Source: Lentibacillus sediminis
Lineage (GTDB): Bacteria > Bacillota > Bacilli > Bacillales > Amphibacillaceae
Direction: 5' to 3'
Length of the DNA: 64,000 nucleotides
NCBI RefSeq assembly: GCF_002763455.1
Contig: NZ_NIXK01000001.1
Location: 248,001-312,000 of the forward strand
Part shown: positions 1 through 9,299 of the stretch, piece by piece
How positions within the stretch are numbered: position 1 is the stretch's first letter
Layout of the letters: each line of letters starts with the position of its first letter
Program-made: the position numbers and the translations under genes
The notes under the pieces: model-generated
What the model saw: the letters and a program-made list of their open reading frames with translations, nothing else
What the model was told of the DNA's origin: nothing
Databases searched by the model: none

Positions 1-36
1 TTCAAGTCGTGAGACATTAAGTGGTGGATAGTTCAA

Positions 37-276
37 GTGCGGAATAATTTAGAGGAGCCTAAAGAGTTCCAGGTTAGAATAAGCGCCGCCAACAATAATC
101 AGGAAGAAATAGAAACAATCGACTCAGAGATCATGGAAGTGGGCCCAGGTGAAATGAAAATGGTGGTAACGGAAGAGACGAGTGATAATCAGGACATTTG
201 GAGTCAATATTCATTTGAAACAGAAGAGCGCGTTGCGTATTATCAGTACAATTATCGGTTTAGGGATGTTGAATAA
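37..276 (+). CDS. Hypothetical protein, possibly the C-terminal remnant of a larger gene
   Basis: I do not recognise this 79-residue product. The frame is open from base 13, just after a TGA at 10-12, and the only usual start is the GTG at 37, which has no convincing Shine-Dalgarno. The composition is acidic and beta-rich (IVQVRNNLEEPKEFQVRIS), like the end of an extracellular beta-sandwich domain. It may be the tail of a gene lying mostly outside the window and broken by the stop or a frameshift near base 10. A strong terminator follows 12 bases after the stop, so the frame probably ends a real transcription unit. Certainty is low. Confidence 0.35.
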   Translation: MRNNLEEPKEFQVRISAANNNQEEIETIDSEIMEVGPGEMKMVVTEETSDNQDIWSQYSFETEERVAYYQYNYRFRDVE

Positions 277-287
277 ATGTAGTAATT

Positions 288-343
288 GAACAGATGCTTT
301 GCAGGTGCTGTCGTTTGCCTGTAAAGCATCTGTTCATTTTTCC
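288..343 (+). terminator. Intrinsic terminator after the first ORF
   Basis: A long hairpin has arms GAACAGATGCTTTGCAGG (288-305) and GCCTGTAAAGCATCTGTTC (317-335) with one mismatch, followed by ATTTTTCC. The T-run is on the plus strand, so it ends the rightward transcript. It lies between convergent genes. Confidence 0.85.
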
Positions 344-349
344 AGCGTT

Positions 350-2101
350 TTATAACCCAGGTTGATATATATGCAGATCTCCATCATTGTAAAAATGTTC
401 AATATTGAATTCATCCAGTACATTGTCTATAGAAACTCCATCGATATCCCTTTTTTCAAAAAAAGCAGCTTTATCTATGGCTAATTTTTCCTTTGTAACT
501 TCAACACTCTTCCCTTGAAGTGAGACGAGATAATTCTCCTCCCCAGCCTCAATAACATTCATATTTAAGTATTCATCAACGAATTGAATATCAACAAAAA
601 GCTCCCCGTTATAATAAAACAAAAAGTTTCGATAAGAAAACGTTTCATCACTCGAAGGATTTAATTTTAACCGCGATAAATAGTCGTTCTTTCTAATACT
701 GCTGCGGTATGTGTTTAACAGCCTTTTGTTTTCAGTAATGGCATAGTTATTTATCTTTCTTCCTTCAGGGGCATTTACTAAATTGTTTACATCAAAATAA
801 TAGATAAATTTCACCCGTGGATACAATTTTGGCAAGTTTTTATACATCAGGTTGATTTTCCTGGCTGCAAAATCTACGTGGTACATTTCATCTGTCGTAG
901 TATAATTTGTCGCTCCGAATTCGCCAATCACAATAGGCTTTGTATCGCTAAATGTGTTGTAAACATAATTCAATAGTGCTAATGGATTTTCATAATCAGA
1001 TCGTTCCTCGATATTGTTATTGTGGTATACAACGTTATAAATATTTACGCCTACATAGTCGACATAGGCATCACCTGGGTAAAAATCCTGGATAGTGTCC
1101 TCTGGCATTGTAAAAACGTTCCATAGCATCATCACATTAGGGGCTTCTTCTTCCATGACATCGTGGACCAGTTTCCATTTTTTAATATACAACTCGGGTT
1201 TGCCGGAATAGGCTGTCCATGTCCCGTTCATTTCGCTTGCAAACCTTAATAAAACAGGGACTTTGGCTGCGTCCGCAGCATTCGCAAATTCCCGCAAATA
1301 GTTATCATCATTTATAGCATCTAAACCATCATTGGGTTCCCAGGCAATATGGGGAAATCCACCTGCTTTAACCACTTCGTTTACCCATTCAGTTGGAAAG
1401 GGCTGTTCGTAACCGACATACTTAAAAAAAGATGCATGCTTTCTCCCAGTAAGTTGATTAAATTTTTCCATGCTTGCATTTATATATTCATCTTGTAAAA
1501 CATACCCCCCCAGATATATTCCCCCTCTGGGTTCATATTTTGCCAGCGGTACATTCTCTTTATGTAAAAAAATGGTGGTGCCAAGGTTTTGATTATATGG
1601 CTTTTTCTGCTGCTCATGAGGACTCATAATGGAAATCGTATTTGTTCTTTTATCAAAATAGTAATCGATCTCTAAATTAAGGAATTTCTCTAAATGGATA
1701 CTTGGAAGGTAAATGATTTCGTTTTGTATGATGAATTTCTCAACATCATTGGATTCCTTGTTTTGAATCATATTATTTTTGTATGTTAATTCTTTCCTTT
1801 GATGTGTTAAGATCAGGCTGCCAGGATTTTGCTTTACCTCCAGCGGAACAATCTTTGTTAAATCAGGGAGTGGGATGTAAATATTGCCGTCCATGGAGAA
1901 AATGTTATTGTCTATTTTATAATGGTCGCCATCAAAGACGATTTCTTTTGAAAAATCACTGGCAGCATTGGCCAATGAATTTTTAATGTTTTCCCCAGAT
2001 GTGAGTAATGTACTGTTATGGGGATCAAATGTTACCATTCCCGTTGTTACAATAGCAAGAAGGGAAGTGACAATGATGAGAATTGCTTTGTTCCTTAACA
2101 T
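350..2101 (-). CDS. Membrane-anchored GH26-like glycoside hydrolase
   Basis: This 583-residue protein has an N-terminal hydrophobic helix (about residues 5-26) serving as signal peptide or anchor. A copper-amine-oxidase-N-like stalk domain follows (about 45-165; GNIYIPLPDL, TNTISIMSP), then a TIM-barrel hydrolase domain (about 185-475). The barrel carries ASEMNG around Glu290, matching the acid/base motif of family GH26, and IGEFGA around Glu394, matching the nucleophile motif. The C-terminal 100 residues resemble the stalk domain again. The family cuts mannan-type beta-1,4 links, but the substrate here is inferred to be an envelope or exopolysaccharide because csaB, a flippase and a TagA-type transferase lie directly upstream on the same strand (60-base gap to csaB). 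The start has AAAGGAATG upstream. It could be a trimming or release enzyme. Confidence 0.75.
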   Translation of the reverse strand: MLRNKAILIIVTSLLAIVTTGMVTFDPHNSTLLTSGENIKNSLANAASDFSKEIVFDGDHYKIDNNIFSMDGNIYIPLPDLTKIVPLEVKQNPGSLILTHQRKELTYKNNMIQNKESNDVEKFIIQNEIIYLPSIHLEKFLNLEIDYYFDKRTNTISIMSPHEQQKKPYNQNLGTTIFLHKENVPLAKYEPRGGIYLGGYVLQDEYINASMEKFNQLTGRKHASFFKYVGYEQPFPTEWVNEVVKAGGFPHIAWEPNDGLDAINDDNYLREFANAADAAKVPVLLRFASEMNGTWTAYSGKPELYIKKWKLVHDVMEEEAPNVMMLWNVFTMPEDTIQDFYPGDAYVDYVGVNIYNVVYHNNNIEERSDYENPLALLNYVYNTFSDTKPIVIGEFGATNYTTTDEMYHVDFAARKINLMYKNLPKLYPRVKFIYYFDVNNLVNAPEGRKINNYAITENKRLLNTYRSSIRKNDYLSRLKLNPSSDETFSYRNFLFYYNGELFVDIQFVDEYLNMNVIEAGEENYLVSLQGKSVEVTKEKLAIDKAAFFEKRDIDGVSIDNVLDEFNIEHFYNDGDLHIYQPGL

Positions 2102-2161
2102 ATAAACGCATTCCTTTGCTGAAGGGATAGTCCTTACCTATTCTGCAAAGAAAATGATTTT

Positions 2162-3232
2162 TCATTCACTAGAAAAACTATCCAGTGCTAATTGGGACGT
2201 TTTCCATGCCTGGTTTTTATGTTGTTGAACTTTTCCTTTAAGCAAGCTCTGATGTAAAGCATGATCTTCTAAAATTTGTTTGGCTTTTTCAAATAGCGAA
2301 TGTCTATCCCAGTCATCCATATTTACATGACCTGCAACTGATTGTTCAAAGATGGATGCAAAGGCATCAATCTTCGGATCATAAGAAAGAGCCACAAATG
2401 GAGAATATTTTATTGCGGAAAAAATTAGAGCGTGTAACCTCATACCTATTAAAAGGCACGAGTCGCCAATGAGAGCAATTTTCTCTTCAACCGAAGCATC
2501 AGCTGGTGAAATGAAACTTTCCTTCGCCATGTATGCTGCGGTTTCCCGGGAAGCCTTCTCATCACGAACACCATGCATGGGTACAAATACAATGGAGTAA
2601 CCTTCCTGTTTTAATTGATCAAGACAGCCAGCCATTTTTTTCATATACGCTATATCTGAAGGCCAGTTTCTTACACTTACTGTAATATAGGGAGGACTCA
2701 CTGACTTCCATTTATTGATAAAAGAACTGGTGTCAAGTCCTAATACGGGGTCAGGCACAACAGATATATCACGTTTCACTCCAATTGTGTTCAACAGCTT
2801 TTTCGACTGTTGGTCTCTAACCGTAATCTTTTTAACCTTGTTCAGCGTATTTTTAACGATCCATTTACAGAGACTGCTCTTTATGGGTCCGACGCCTTGT
2901 GCGTAAATGAAAACAGGTTTGTTATACCAGTCCGCAATTTTAATGATACCTGTATAATAGGGGATGGTTCTAATTCCGGTTTTATCCTGCAGAAGGCTCC
3001 CCCCGCCACTAATAAGACCATCAGCGTTCCTTATTGCCTGACTGATCTCAAGTACATTTCTGCTATTTACTGCATTTACCATATAAGACCTTGCAGTAGA
3101 CGCAGGATTGCTTGAAAGGACCGTAATTTCGATTTCCGGATTTACTTGCCTCAGAGAGCCGATTATGGATAGTAGTATAGCCTCGTCACCAACATTATCG
3201 TAACCATAATAGCCGGATAAGACAACATGCAT
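2162..3232 (-). CDS. csaB: Polysaccharide pyruvyl transferase CsaB
   Basis: The product has about 356 residues and starts MHVVLSGYYGYDNVGDEAIL, the N-terminal signature of the CsaB/WcaK pyruvyl transferases. ISGGGSLLQD and IGMRLHALIFSA are further family motifs. In Bacillus anthracis, CsaB adds ketal pyruvate to a secondary cell wall polymer, which is then bound by SLH-domain S-layer proteins. The ATG at 3232 is chosen because GGAGGAGG sits about 9 bases before it; the in-frame GTG at 3241 is almost touching that site. The start overlaps the upstream stop as TAATG, so translation is coupled. The pyruvylated polymer is inferred to be made or exported by the neighbouring flippase and TagA-like genes. 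Confidence 0.9.
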   Translation of the reverse strand: MHVVLSGYYGYDNVGDEAILLSIIGSLRQVNPEIEITVLSSNPASTARSYMVNAVNSRNVLEISQAIRNADGLISGGGSLLQDKTGIRTIPYYTGIIKIADWYNKPVFIYAQGVGPIKSSLCKWIVKNTLNKVKKITVRDQQSKKLLNTIGVKRDISVVPDPVLGLDTSSFINKWKSVSPPYITVSVRNWPSDIAYMKKMAGCLDQLKQEGYSIVFVPMHGVRDEKASRETAAYMAKESFISPADASVEEKIALIGDSCLLIGMRLHALIFSAIKYSPFVALSYDPKIDAFASIFEQSVAGHVNMDDWDRHSLFEKAKQILEDHALHQSLLKGKVQQHKNQAWKTSQLALDSFSSE

Positions 3233-5097
3233 TACGTCCACCTCCTCCGATAAAACCTGTAAACGTAAAATAGTATGTATATTAATAAGAGACCAAGCAA
3301 ATACCCGATCAAAACACTATAAGCAGTTCTTAACAAGGAGATATGAAGCGGTACATGAAAATGAGTAAACGTATTGACAATGGATAAAAACCCTACAACG
3401 CCAGGCACAAGCAGAATCTTCCCCCATATCCTGTGAAAGCTAATTACATATAGGGCCAGAATATAAAAAGGAAAACCAATCAAAAATTCCTTTGTCCTTG
3501 GCCGAACATATAAAAGTTCCTCCAAAGTACTGCGGACCATTATCTCTATCTCGCTGACAGTACCGGCATTACCCGTACGAGTAATATAATACAAACCAGC
3601 AGCTCCTAACAATAAAATTATTGCTGCATGCCAATATCTTACGTTCATGTTCAGTAATTTTAGACCTTCTCTCCATAATAAAAACAAAGCAATGGCAAGG
3701 ATGGGAACAATGTATACTACTTTCACTCCTCTAAATAATTCAAACCCTGTCATAAACGCATTACCATTCAGCAAACCAACGACAAGGATGATGCCAATGA
3801 AACTGATGCCAAGGGTCTTTATAAATTGGAAAGTGATATCCCGAATTTTTCCAGAACTCTCTTTCGTTGCCAAGACAGCATAGACTGGTGTAAATACTGC
3901 TATGATCAACGCAAAGGCTTGGAGCGATATCAGACTGTGTAATAACAGATGGCATAATGCAAGTACAGCCATAAAAACAGCCGAGGCTATTCTCAACTTA
4001 AAGTTATTTATCATTCCACTTGCCAAGAAGGTAAAGATAACACCTGCAGCCAGTAACGTTATTTGAATCCATATAGGCGTTTGAACCTGAAGAAAGGACT
4101 GGGGGGTCCCGGCTTCAAAATGGGCCGGCATTTCCTGATGTACGGAAGCAACAAATTCAGTCGCGCTTTTAAAACTTTCAGCTGGTTCTCCATTTTGTAT
4201 ATGAAAGAAAACGGAGCGTATATTCCTTTCTTTGACCGCACGAATTGCTTGGTCAACATTTTCTTCCAATGTCTTATTATCCAGGTCAATACTATGCAAT
4301 CTTATCATTTCATAATCCGTATACCTGGCAATCTTTGACAAACCTCTTTGAGTAGTAAATTCAATTGTATAGAATTGATACCCCGCGTCAGAGAGCTGTT
4401 TAGCAAAATTGGTTATTTGTTGCTGATCTGGGTAACCAATAACATCCTGGCCTGTGAACAAAAGATTAGACGTTGCATCACTCTTCCATTGGATCAATCG
4501 ATCAACCGTTTTCTGATTTATCTCCTTATGTTGACCACTTGTATCGTTTTCGACCCGCAAAACATAATTCAGATCATGCTGCTGCAATTTTTCCATCGCC
4601 ATTTGGTTATAACCGATAGTTGAAGTCAAATTCATAGTGTCTTCTGCAGGAATAAAATAAAGGGTTTCGCCGCTAATAGTTGTTTTAATCGGACTGAAAT
4701 TGCTCTCAATCACTCCCTCGTAGTAGGATAGATCAGGAATTGTAATATAATGTCCTTCCTTTATTGGAAGCAGATCATCCTCCATATCTTGAAAACGCAG
4801 GACTGCTTCTAACTCAGCTTTGCTGTAAACCGTGACAATATCCCGTTCCTCCATCGATTTCAACGACAAAGGATTCAAGCTGACGGTATTTAAACCAGCC
4901 GTTTTTAAGGAAGAGAGAATTTCATCAATCGTTAGTGTGCTGTCTGTTGTTAATTCATAAATTTCCTTATATGGAACCATCAATTCATACGTGTTGTTGT
5001 CCCCCTCGGCTTGCCATCGATCGACTAAGCTTGGAGCAGAACTCAATAATAATATAAATAACAAAACCCACAACCATTTGTGTTTGCTCATTACCAT
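3232..5097 (-). CDS. DUF5693 family polytopic membrane protein
   Basis: The product has about 621 residues: an N-terminal hydrophobic helix, an extracytoplasmic region of about 310 residues, then about eight to ten transmembrane segments in the C-terminal half. The N-terminal part reads like a deacetylase or TIM-barrel-type domain (GLNTVSLNPLSLKSM near the start, DAGYQFYTIEF later). DUF5693 proteins are regularly found next to csaB in Firmicutes and have no established role. GAGAGGAAG lies close to the ATG at 5097, while the longer frame to 5121 has no good site. It overlaps csaB by one base and lies between it and the flippase. Involvement in assembling or pyruvylating the same polymer is inferred. 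Confidence 0.75.
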   Translation of the reverse strand: MVMSKHKWLWVLLFILLLSSAPSLVDRWQAEGDNNTYELMVPYKEIYELTTDSTLTIDEILSSLKTAGLNTVSLNPLSLKSMEERDIVTVYSKAELEAVLRFQDMEDDLLPIKEGHYITIPDLSYYEGVIESNFSPIKTTISGETLYFIPAEDTMNLTSTIGYNQMAMEKLQQHDLNYVLRVENDTSGQHKEINQKTVDRLIQWKSDATSNLLFTGQDVIGYPDQQQITNFAKQLSDAGYQFYTIEFTTQRGLSKIARYTDYEMIRLHSIDLDNKTLEENVDQAIRAVKERNIRSVFFHIQNGEPAESFKSATEFVASVHQEMPAHFEAGTPQSFLQVQTPIWIQITLLAAGVIFTFLASGMINNFKLRIASAVFMAVLALCHLLLHSLISLQAFALIIAVFTPVYAVLATKESSGKIRDITFQFIKTLGISFIGIILVVGLLNGNAFMTGFELFRGVKVVYIVPILAIALFLLWREGLKLLNMNVRYWHAAIILLLGAAGLYYITRTGNAGTVSEIEIMVRSTLEELLYVRPRTKEFLIGFPFYILALYVISFHRIWGKILLVPGVVGFLSIVNTFTHFHVPLHISLLRTAYSVLIGYLLGLLLIYILFYVYRFYRRRWT

Positions 5098-5120
5098 ATC
5101 TTCCTCTCCGGGAACGTTCA

Positions 5121-6677
5121 TTACCTAATTGATTTTCCTATAATTGGAAGTTCTGCAATTTCCTGCTTGCTTACTACTTTCCACAGAAGCAGTTGTAAAA
5201 AGTAGATGGCTGCTCCAATTACTATAGCTATTAATACATATATAAGCGCCTGAAGCCTTGTCCAACTTTCAAAATTTATTATTATTGTGGGCAGGCCAAT
5301 AATCACTCCCATAATTAAGGATGAGAAAATGATTTTGGCTGTTTGGCCAATCATGAAAGGAAATCGAATAAGCTTCCATATAAAAACAGTATTAATAAAA
5401 ATTAAAAGGACGTATACCATCAATGTTGCCAGGGCAGCACCATTTAAACCCCATAAATGGATGAATGAAATGTTTGCGAAGGTTTTTATCACAATACCAC
5501 CTAAGATAATGAAAGCAGCGGTTTTTACCAGGTTCATTCCTTGCAAAATTCCGGTCCCTAAAACAGTTAAAGAGGTAAAAACAGAACTAAATCCAATAAT
5601 TGCCAGAACCGTGCTTCCCTCCAAATTTGTAAACAAACCAAGGTTAATTGGCAAAGTTAAAGATAAGAGTCCTATTGCAGCTGGCCATGAAATGATTTGA
5701 GTTATTTTGTGCGTTTTCTTAATCATCTTACGTGTATATGCCACGTTATTTTCTGCTAAGCTTTTTGTGATTATAGGGATAAGAGGAAGAACAATGGAGG
5801 TAGCAAATACTGTAGCAATTTGAACCAAGGTAAGCCCTCTTCCATATATCCCGTATAAATAGTTCACACTATTTCCATCCAACCCCGCATTTTTCAGGCT
5901 ATGAGGGATAGTGAAAGAATCGACAACGTTCATTAAAGCCATAGTAATCGTACCGATGGCGATAGGGATGGAGATGCTTAAAATATATTTGGACCATTTC
6001 GAAAAAAGACGAAATGAATAGCTTTTCGCTGAAGGCAAGCGCAGATGTGATCGCTGATACGTTATTCGCAAATACAATAGAGAGGCAATAGCACCTACCA
6101 CAGAGGCTGTCATCACCCCACCAGCTACAATATCATTAGAAAAATCCTGTGAAACGAAGTAATAGGAAATCAATAAAATTAACCCAACACGAGTGAATTG
6201 CTCAATTACTTGAGAAATGGCAGTTGGCTTCATATCCTCGAAACCTTGAAAAAACCCTCGGTAGACGGCCATATATGGCGCGACCAGCAGGGTAGAAGCA
6301 ACGACGATCAGGGCTAATCGTGTGGTTTGTCCTCCTAATGCAGCAGCAATGAAAGTGGAGAAGCTAAAGATAAGTGAAAAACTGATAATTCCAAATAAAA
6401 AGGCCAAAATACTTGCGGTAATATATATTTCGTGAATAGAAGCAGTTTCGTGTTTAGCCCGGGCCTCTGAAATCAGCTTAGATATGGCTATCGGTATTCC
6501 TGCAACGGATAAAATAAGGGCAACCATATATACAGGGTATACTAAGCTGAATATGCCGAGTACTTCATCCCCGGCAATATTTTGCAAAGGAATGCGGAAA
6601 ATACTTCCTAATATTTTAGAAATTAAAGCAGCAATTGTTAACCATAATGTGCCCTTAACAAAAGTCGATTGACTCAT
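5121..6677 (-). CDS. MATE/MVF-type polysaccharide flippase (SpoVB/Wzx-like)
   Basis: This 518-residue protein has about 14 transmembrane segments. It opens with KGTLWLTIAALISKILGSIFRIPL, here cited only as the region at residues 8-31, which is typical of the SpoVB/YtgP/MurJ branch of the MOP exporter superfamily. These proteins move undecaprenyl-linked oligosaccharides from the inner to the outer membrane face. AAAGGGG lies 8 bases before the ATG. It sits five bases after the TagA-like gene and just ahead of the DUF5693 gene, so the substrate is probably the polymer handled by that operon rather than lipid II. It could instead be a housekeeping paralogue, which sequence alone cannot decide. 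Confidence 0.85.
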   Translation of the reverse strand: MSQSTFVKGTLWLTIAALISKILGSIFRIPLQNIAGDEVLGIFSLVYPVYMVALILSVAGIPIAISKLISEARAKHETASIHEIYITASILAFLFGIISFSLIFSFSTFIAAALGGQTTRLALIVVASTLLVAPYMAVYRGFFQGFEDMKPTAISQVIEQFTRVGLILLISYYFVSQDFSNDIVAGGVMTASVVGAIASLLYLRITYQRSHLRLPSAKSYSFRLFSKWSKYILSISIPIAIGTITMALMNVVDSFTIPHSLKNAGLDGNSVNYLYGIYGRGLTLVQIATVFATSIVLPLIPIITKSLAENNVAYTRKMIKKTHKITQIISWPAAIGLLSLTLPINLGLFTNLEGSTVLAIIGFSSVFTSLTVLGTGILQGMNLVKTAAFIILGGIVIKTFANISFIHLWGLNGAALATLMVYVLLIFINTVFIWKLIRFPFMIGQTAKIIFSSLIMGVIIGLPTIIINFESWTRLQALIYVLIAIVIGAAIYFLQLLLWKVVSKQEIAELPIIGKSIR

Positions 6678-6682
6678 TAAAA

Positions 6683-7408
6683 TTACCCCTTTATTTTCTG
6701 TTTAATAATTTGCATAGCAAACCGGGGTAAAGCTAACATGCGTTTCCAGCGACTCGGCTGTTTCAAGAGACGGTAAAACCATTCTAAATTTAACTTTCTC
6801 CAGAAAGCAGGAGCCCGTTTTACTGTGCCGGCTATCACGTCAAACGATCCGCCTACACCCATGAACACCCCGTGGCCAAATTTATCCAGATTTTCTGCTA
6901 TCCACTTCTCTTGTTTAGGAACCCCCAATGCCACAAATATAATATCGGGTTGTAAAGCAGCTATTTCCTTGGCAATTTTCAGGTCATCCCAGTTAAAGTA
7001 TCCATCATGGGAACCGACAATATGTACATTGGGGAAACGAACGGAAATGTTATCGATTGTCTTTTCTAATGTTTCTTTCTTGGCCCCCAGAAGAAAGATA
7101 CGGAAATGATGGGTGTTGGCTATGTTTAACAATTGCATCATGGTATCATAACCTGTCACTCTGCCGGGCAGTGGATTATTTAATTGTTGGGCCGCTTTAA
7201 CGATGCCTATTCCATCGGCAGTAATATAAGTAGCTTCCTTAATCGAGTTCATGAATGATGCTTCTTCGTTTGCCAACATAACCACTTCAGGGTTTGCTGT
7301 TACCACAAACGTTTTTTGCTTGTGTCGAATTCGTTCTTCTAAAAGAAGAGAAAATGCAGGCTGATCAATATGTGCAAATGGTACACCCATAATAGTTACT
7401 TTTTTCAT
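6683..7408 (-). CDS. tagA: WecG/TagA/CpsF family glycosyltransferase
   Basis: This 241-residue protein belongs to family GT26 (VMLANEEASF, ITADGIGIV, LGAKKETLEK, FVALGVPKQEKWI). TagA transfers ManNAc from UDP-ManNAc to undecaprenyl-PP-GlcNAc, making the WTA linkage disaccharide. The start is the ATG at 7408, which has AAAGGGG about 10 bases upstream; the longer frame to 7483 adds an unrelated hydrophobic stretch. It heads the minus-strand run tagA-flippase-DUF5693-csaB-GH26. In this window it is the only candidate for the TagA step, with TagO, TagB and MnaA also present. It might instead serve the CsaB-modified polymer. Confidence 0.85.
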   Translation of the reverse strand: MKKVTIMGVPFAHIDQPAFSLLLEERIRHKQKTFVVTANPEVVMLANEEASFMNSIKEATYITADGIGIVKAAQQLNNPLPGRVTGYDTMMQLLNIANTHHFRIFLLGAKKETLEKTIDNISVRFPNVHIVGSHDGYFNWDDLKIAKEIAALQPDIIFVALGVPKQEKWIAENLDKFGHGVFMGVGGSFDVIAGTVKRAPAFWRKLNLEWFYRLLKQPSRWKRMLALPRFAMQIIKQKIKG

Positions 7409-7585
7409 CTGATTGCATGCCCCTTTACGAATAACTCTTGATAAATATAACATAGAAGGGGCAAAAACAAATAGTATCAGCAAATTGTTGTCACGTTAGC
7501 GGGGACCGTATATGACCATTTTACAGCATCAGCTTTTAAGATTCAGTATCATTTACAGTTAATTAACTTCATTTACTAAGACAAC

Positions 7586-7630
7586 ACAAAAAAGACCCTT
7601 TACTGAAATGAATGATTTCAATAAAGAGCC
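7586..7630 (-). terminator. Intrinsic terminator after tagB
   Basis: On the minus strand GGCTCTTTATTGAAAT and ATTTCAGTAAAGGGTC form a hairpin followed by TTTTTT, immediately after the tagB stop. It separates tagD-tagB from the downstream tagA run. Confidence 0.85.
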
Positions 7631-7632
7631 TT

Positions 7633-8814
7633 TTAAACTGGAATTTCTTCTCTTTCCTCTGTTTCTGTACCTGTTAGGAGCCTTGCAACATGATCGCTGG
7701 AATCTCCGGAAGAATACTCATTCCATTTTTTTGCAAAAGAACGAACTTGATTGAGGTCAAAAGCATTTTGTTTAATGGTCTGAACGATTGCTTCCGTAGA
7801 AAAGACCACAGGTCCAGGCATTTGAGATTCATAATTATTAATCAAACCGCTGGTAACCTTATACTCTTCCATATCATAAGAGAAGAAAATCATTGGCTTC
7901 TCCAGCAATGAAAACTCAAAAGGAAGGGAGGAATAGTCAGTTATTAATACATCTGTAATTAACAATAGCTTGTTTGTTTCTTGAAAATTAGATACATCAT
8001 ATACAAAGTCTTTGTACTCTGTGTCTAACCTGTAAGAAACGGCAGGGTGATTCTTTATAAACAACACATATTCGTCAGACAGCTCATGATACAATTTCGC
8101 TATATCGAGCTGCATTTGAAAATCTGTCAATTGCTCGTTACGGAAAGTAGGTGCATATAAAAGAATCTTCTTATTTTCGATAGCAGGAAAATCCTGTTTG
8201 ATATATTCATAGATACGAGCTTTTTCCGCTTTATTAAAAAGAATATCTGTACGCGGAATTCCAGTACGTATCATGTTATCTTCAGTCAATCCAAAGCTTT
8301 GCTGGAATGTGGCAGCCATTTCATCAGAACCAACAGTCGTATAATGAAATCGACTGTAAACCTGCTTGAAACGATTCATTGCTTTTTCACTTCTCGTTCC
8401 ATTCGTTGGATCCTCAAGACCAAATTTTTTGATCGCGCCAGCAGCATGCCACAATTGGACACAGGTCGTGTTCTCCCTGAAATCTGTTACAGCGAGAAAT
8501 CCATAATAGGTGTCTACTAAAACAGTGGAAGCAGTGGCGAGATGATAAATAGATTTCACATAGGAAATCGGGTGCTTAAAGTCGAATGACATTATCTTTC
8601 CCATGGATGGATCAAATCGATAGTTACAGGAACGATCCTTTAAAATGATAATATCTTCATTGGAGAGATCTCTTATTGAACGTGTCACATAAAAAATATT
8701 ATCCCCAAACGAAGCAACACCAACTGTTTTCTTCTTTTGGGGAAAGAGTTTAAAAGTATTAAAGAGTGTACGGAAAACAAAAAGATAGAAAGAGATTGCC
8801 AGTTCTCTAACCAT
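7633..8814 (-). CDS. tagB: CDP-glycerol glycerophosphotransferase, TagB-like
   Basis: This 393-residue protein has the CDP-glycerol glycerophosphotransferase fold: VQLWHAAGAIKKFG, HYTTVGSDEMA, RTGIPRTDILF, LLYAPTFRNEQ and VLITDYSSLPFEFSLL. Its length is close to B. subtilis TagB (about 380) and well below TagF (about 750). TagB primes the linkage unit with the first glycerol phosphate at the inner membrane face. The gene overlaps tagD by 8 bases, and tagD makes the CDP-glycerol it uses. The ATG at 8814 has only a weak AAGG upstream, consistent with translational coupling to tagD. An N-terminal hydrophobic stretch (about residues 5-16) may help membrane attachment. Confidence 0.85.
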   Translation of the reverse strand: MVRELAISFYLFVFRTLFNTFKLFPQKKKTVGVASFGDNIFYVTRSIRDLSNEDIIILKDRSCNYRFDPSMGKIMSFDFKHPISYVKSIYHLATASTVLVDTYYGFLAVTDFRENTTCVQLWHAAGAIKKFGLEDPTNGTRSEKAMNRFKQVYSRFHYTTVGSDEMAATFQQSFGLTEDNMIRTGIPRTDILFNKAEKARIYEYIKQDFPAIENKKILLYAPTFRNEQLTDFQMQLDIAKLYHELSDEYVLFIKNHPAVSYRLDTEYKDFVYDVSNFQETNKLLLITDVLITDYSSLPFEFSLLEKPMIFFSYDMEEYKVTSGLINNYESQMPGPVVFSTEAIVQTIKQNAFDLNQVRSFAKKWNEYSSGDSSDHVARLLTGTETEEREEIPV

Positions 8815-9211
8815 TGTTTGCCTTGCTAAGATTTAAGTCTGTCTTTATCTTTGTAGTGGAGATTCCAACGGTACGAGGTAAATAGACAACATCGCAGTGA
8901 TCTTTTAAGAAGTCAAATTTACCGACCCAGTCATCTCCCATGACAAAGACATCAACCTCGTGTTTTTGAACATCTTCCACTTTTTGTTCCCACGTACGCT
9001 CTGGAATAACTTCATCCACGTAACGAATAGCTTCAAGAATCGCTTTACGTTGCTCAAACGTGTAATAAGCTTCCTTCCCCTTGATCGCATTAAATTCATC
9101 GGCTGAAATAGCCACAATCAAATAATCCCCGAATTCCTTTGCACGACGGAGCAAATTAATATGCCCTGTATGAAGTAAATCGAATGTCCCGTAAGTGATT
9201 ACCCTTCTCAT
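8807..9211 (-). CDS. tagD: Glycerol-3-phosphate cytidylyltransferase TagD
   Basis: This 134-residue protein starts MRRVITYGTFDLLHTGHINL, with the HxGH nucleotide-binding motif at residues 14-17. RTVGISTT near residue 115 corresponds to the RTxGISTT motif of cytidylyltransferases. It makes CDP-glycerol from glycerol 3-phosphate and CTP for WTA polymerisation. The length fits the family (about 130). ACGGAGG precedes the ATG. It is the first gene of tagD-tagB, and the four-copy PhoP/WalR-like repeat 50-90 bases upstream is the probable control site. Confidence 0.95.
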   Translation of the reverse strand: MRRVITYGTFDLLHTGHINLLRRAKEFGDYLIVAISADEFNAIKGKEAYYTFEQRKAILEAIRYVDEVIPERTWEQKVEDVQKHEVDVFVMGDDWVGKFDFLKDHCDVVYLPRTVGISTTKIKTDLNLSKANNG

Positions 9212-9260
9212 TTATGAAAACCTCCGTAATTTTATCCTATGGTTATAATAACATATATCC

Positions 9261-9299
9261 TTTACACTATCTTAACAAACATTTGACAAAAACTCTACA
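9261..9299 (+). promoter_or_regulatory. Four-repeat PhoP-type (and WalR-compatible) box
   Basis: TTTACA (9261), TTAACA (9272), TTGACA (9283) and TCTACA (9294) are spaced exactly 11 bp apart. This is the layout of PhoP boxes in Bacillus, direct TTAACA-like repeats with about 5-bp spacers. Read on the minus strand the first two give TGTTAA-N5-TGTAAA, which fits the WalR consensus TGTWAH-N5-TGTWAH. In B. subtilis both PhoP and WalR act on the tagA/tagD promoters. Control of tagD-tagB by phosphate status and cell-wall state is therefore inferred. Confidence 0.7.

Noticed and set aside
5287-5700. 137-codon plus-strand frame inside the flippase gene
   Set aside because: Antisense shadow of a well-supported membrane protein.
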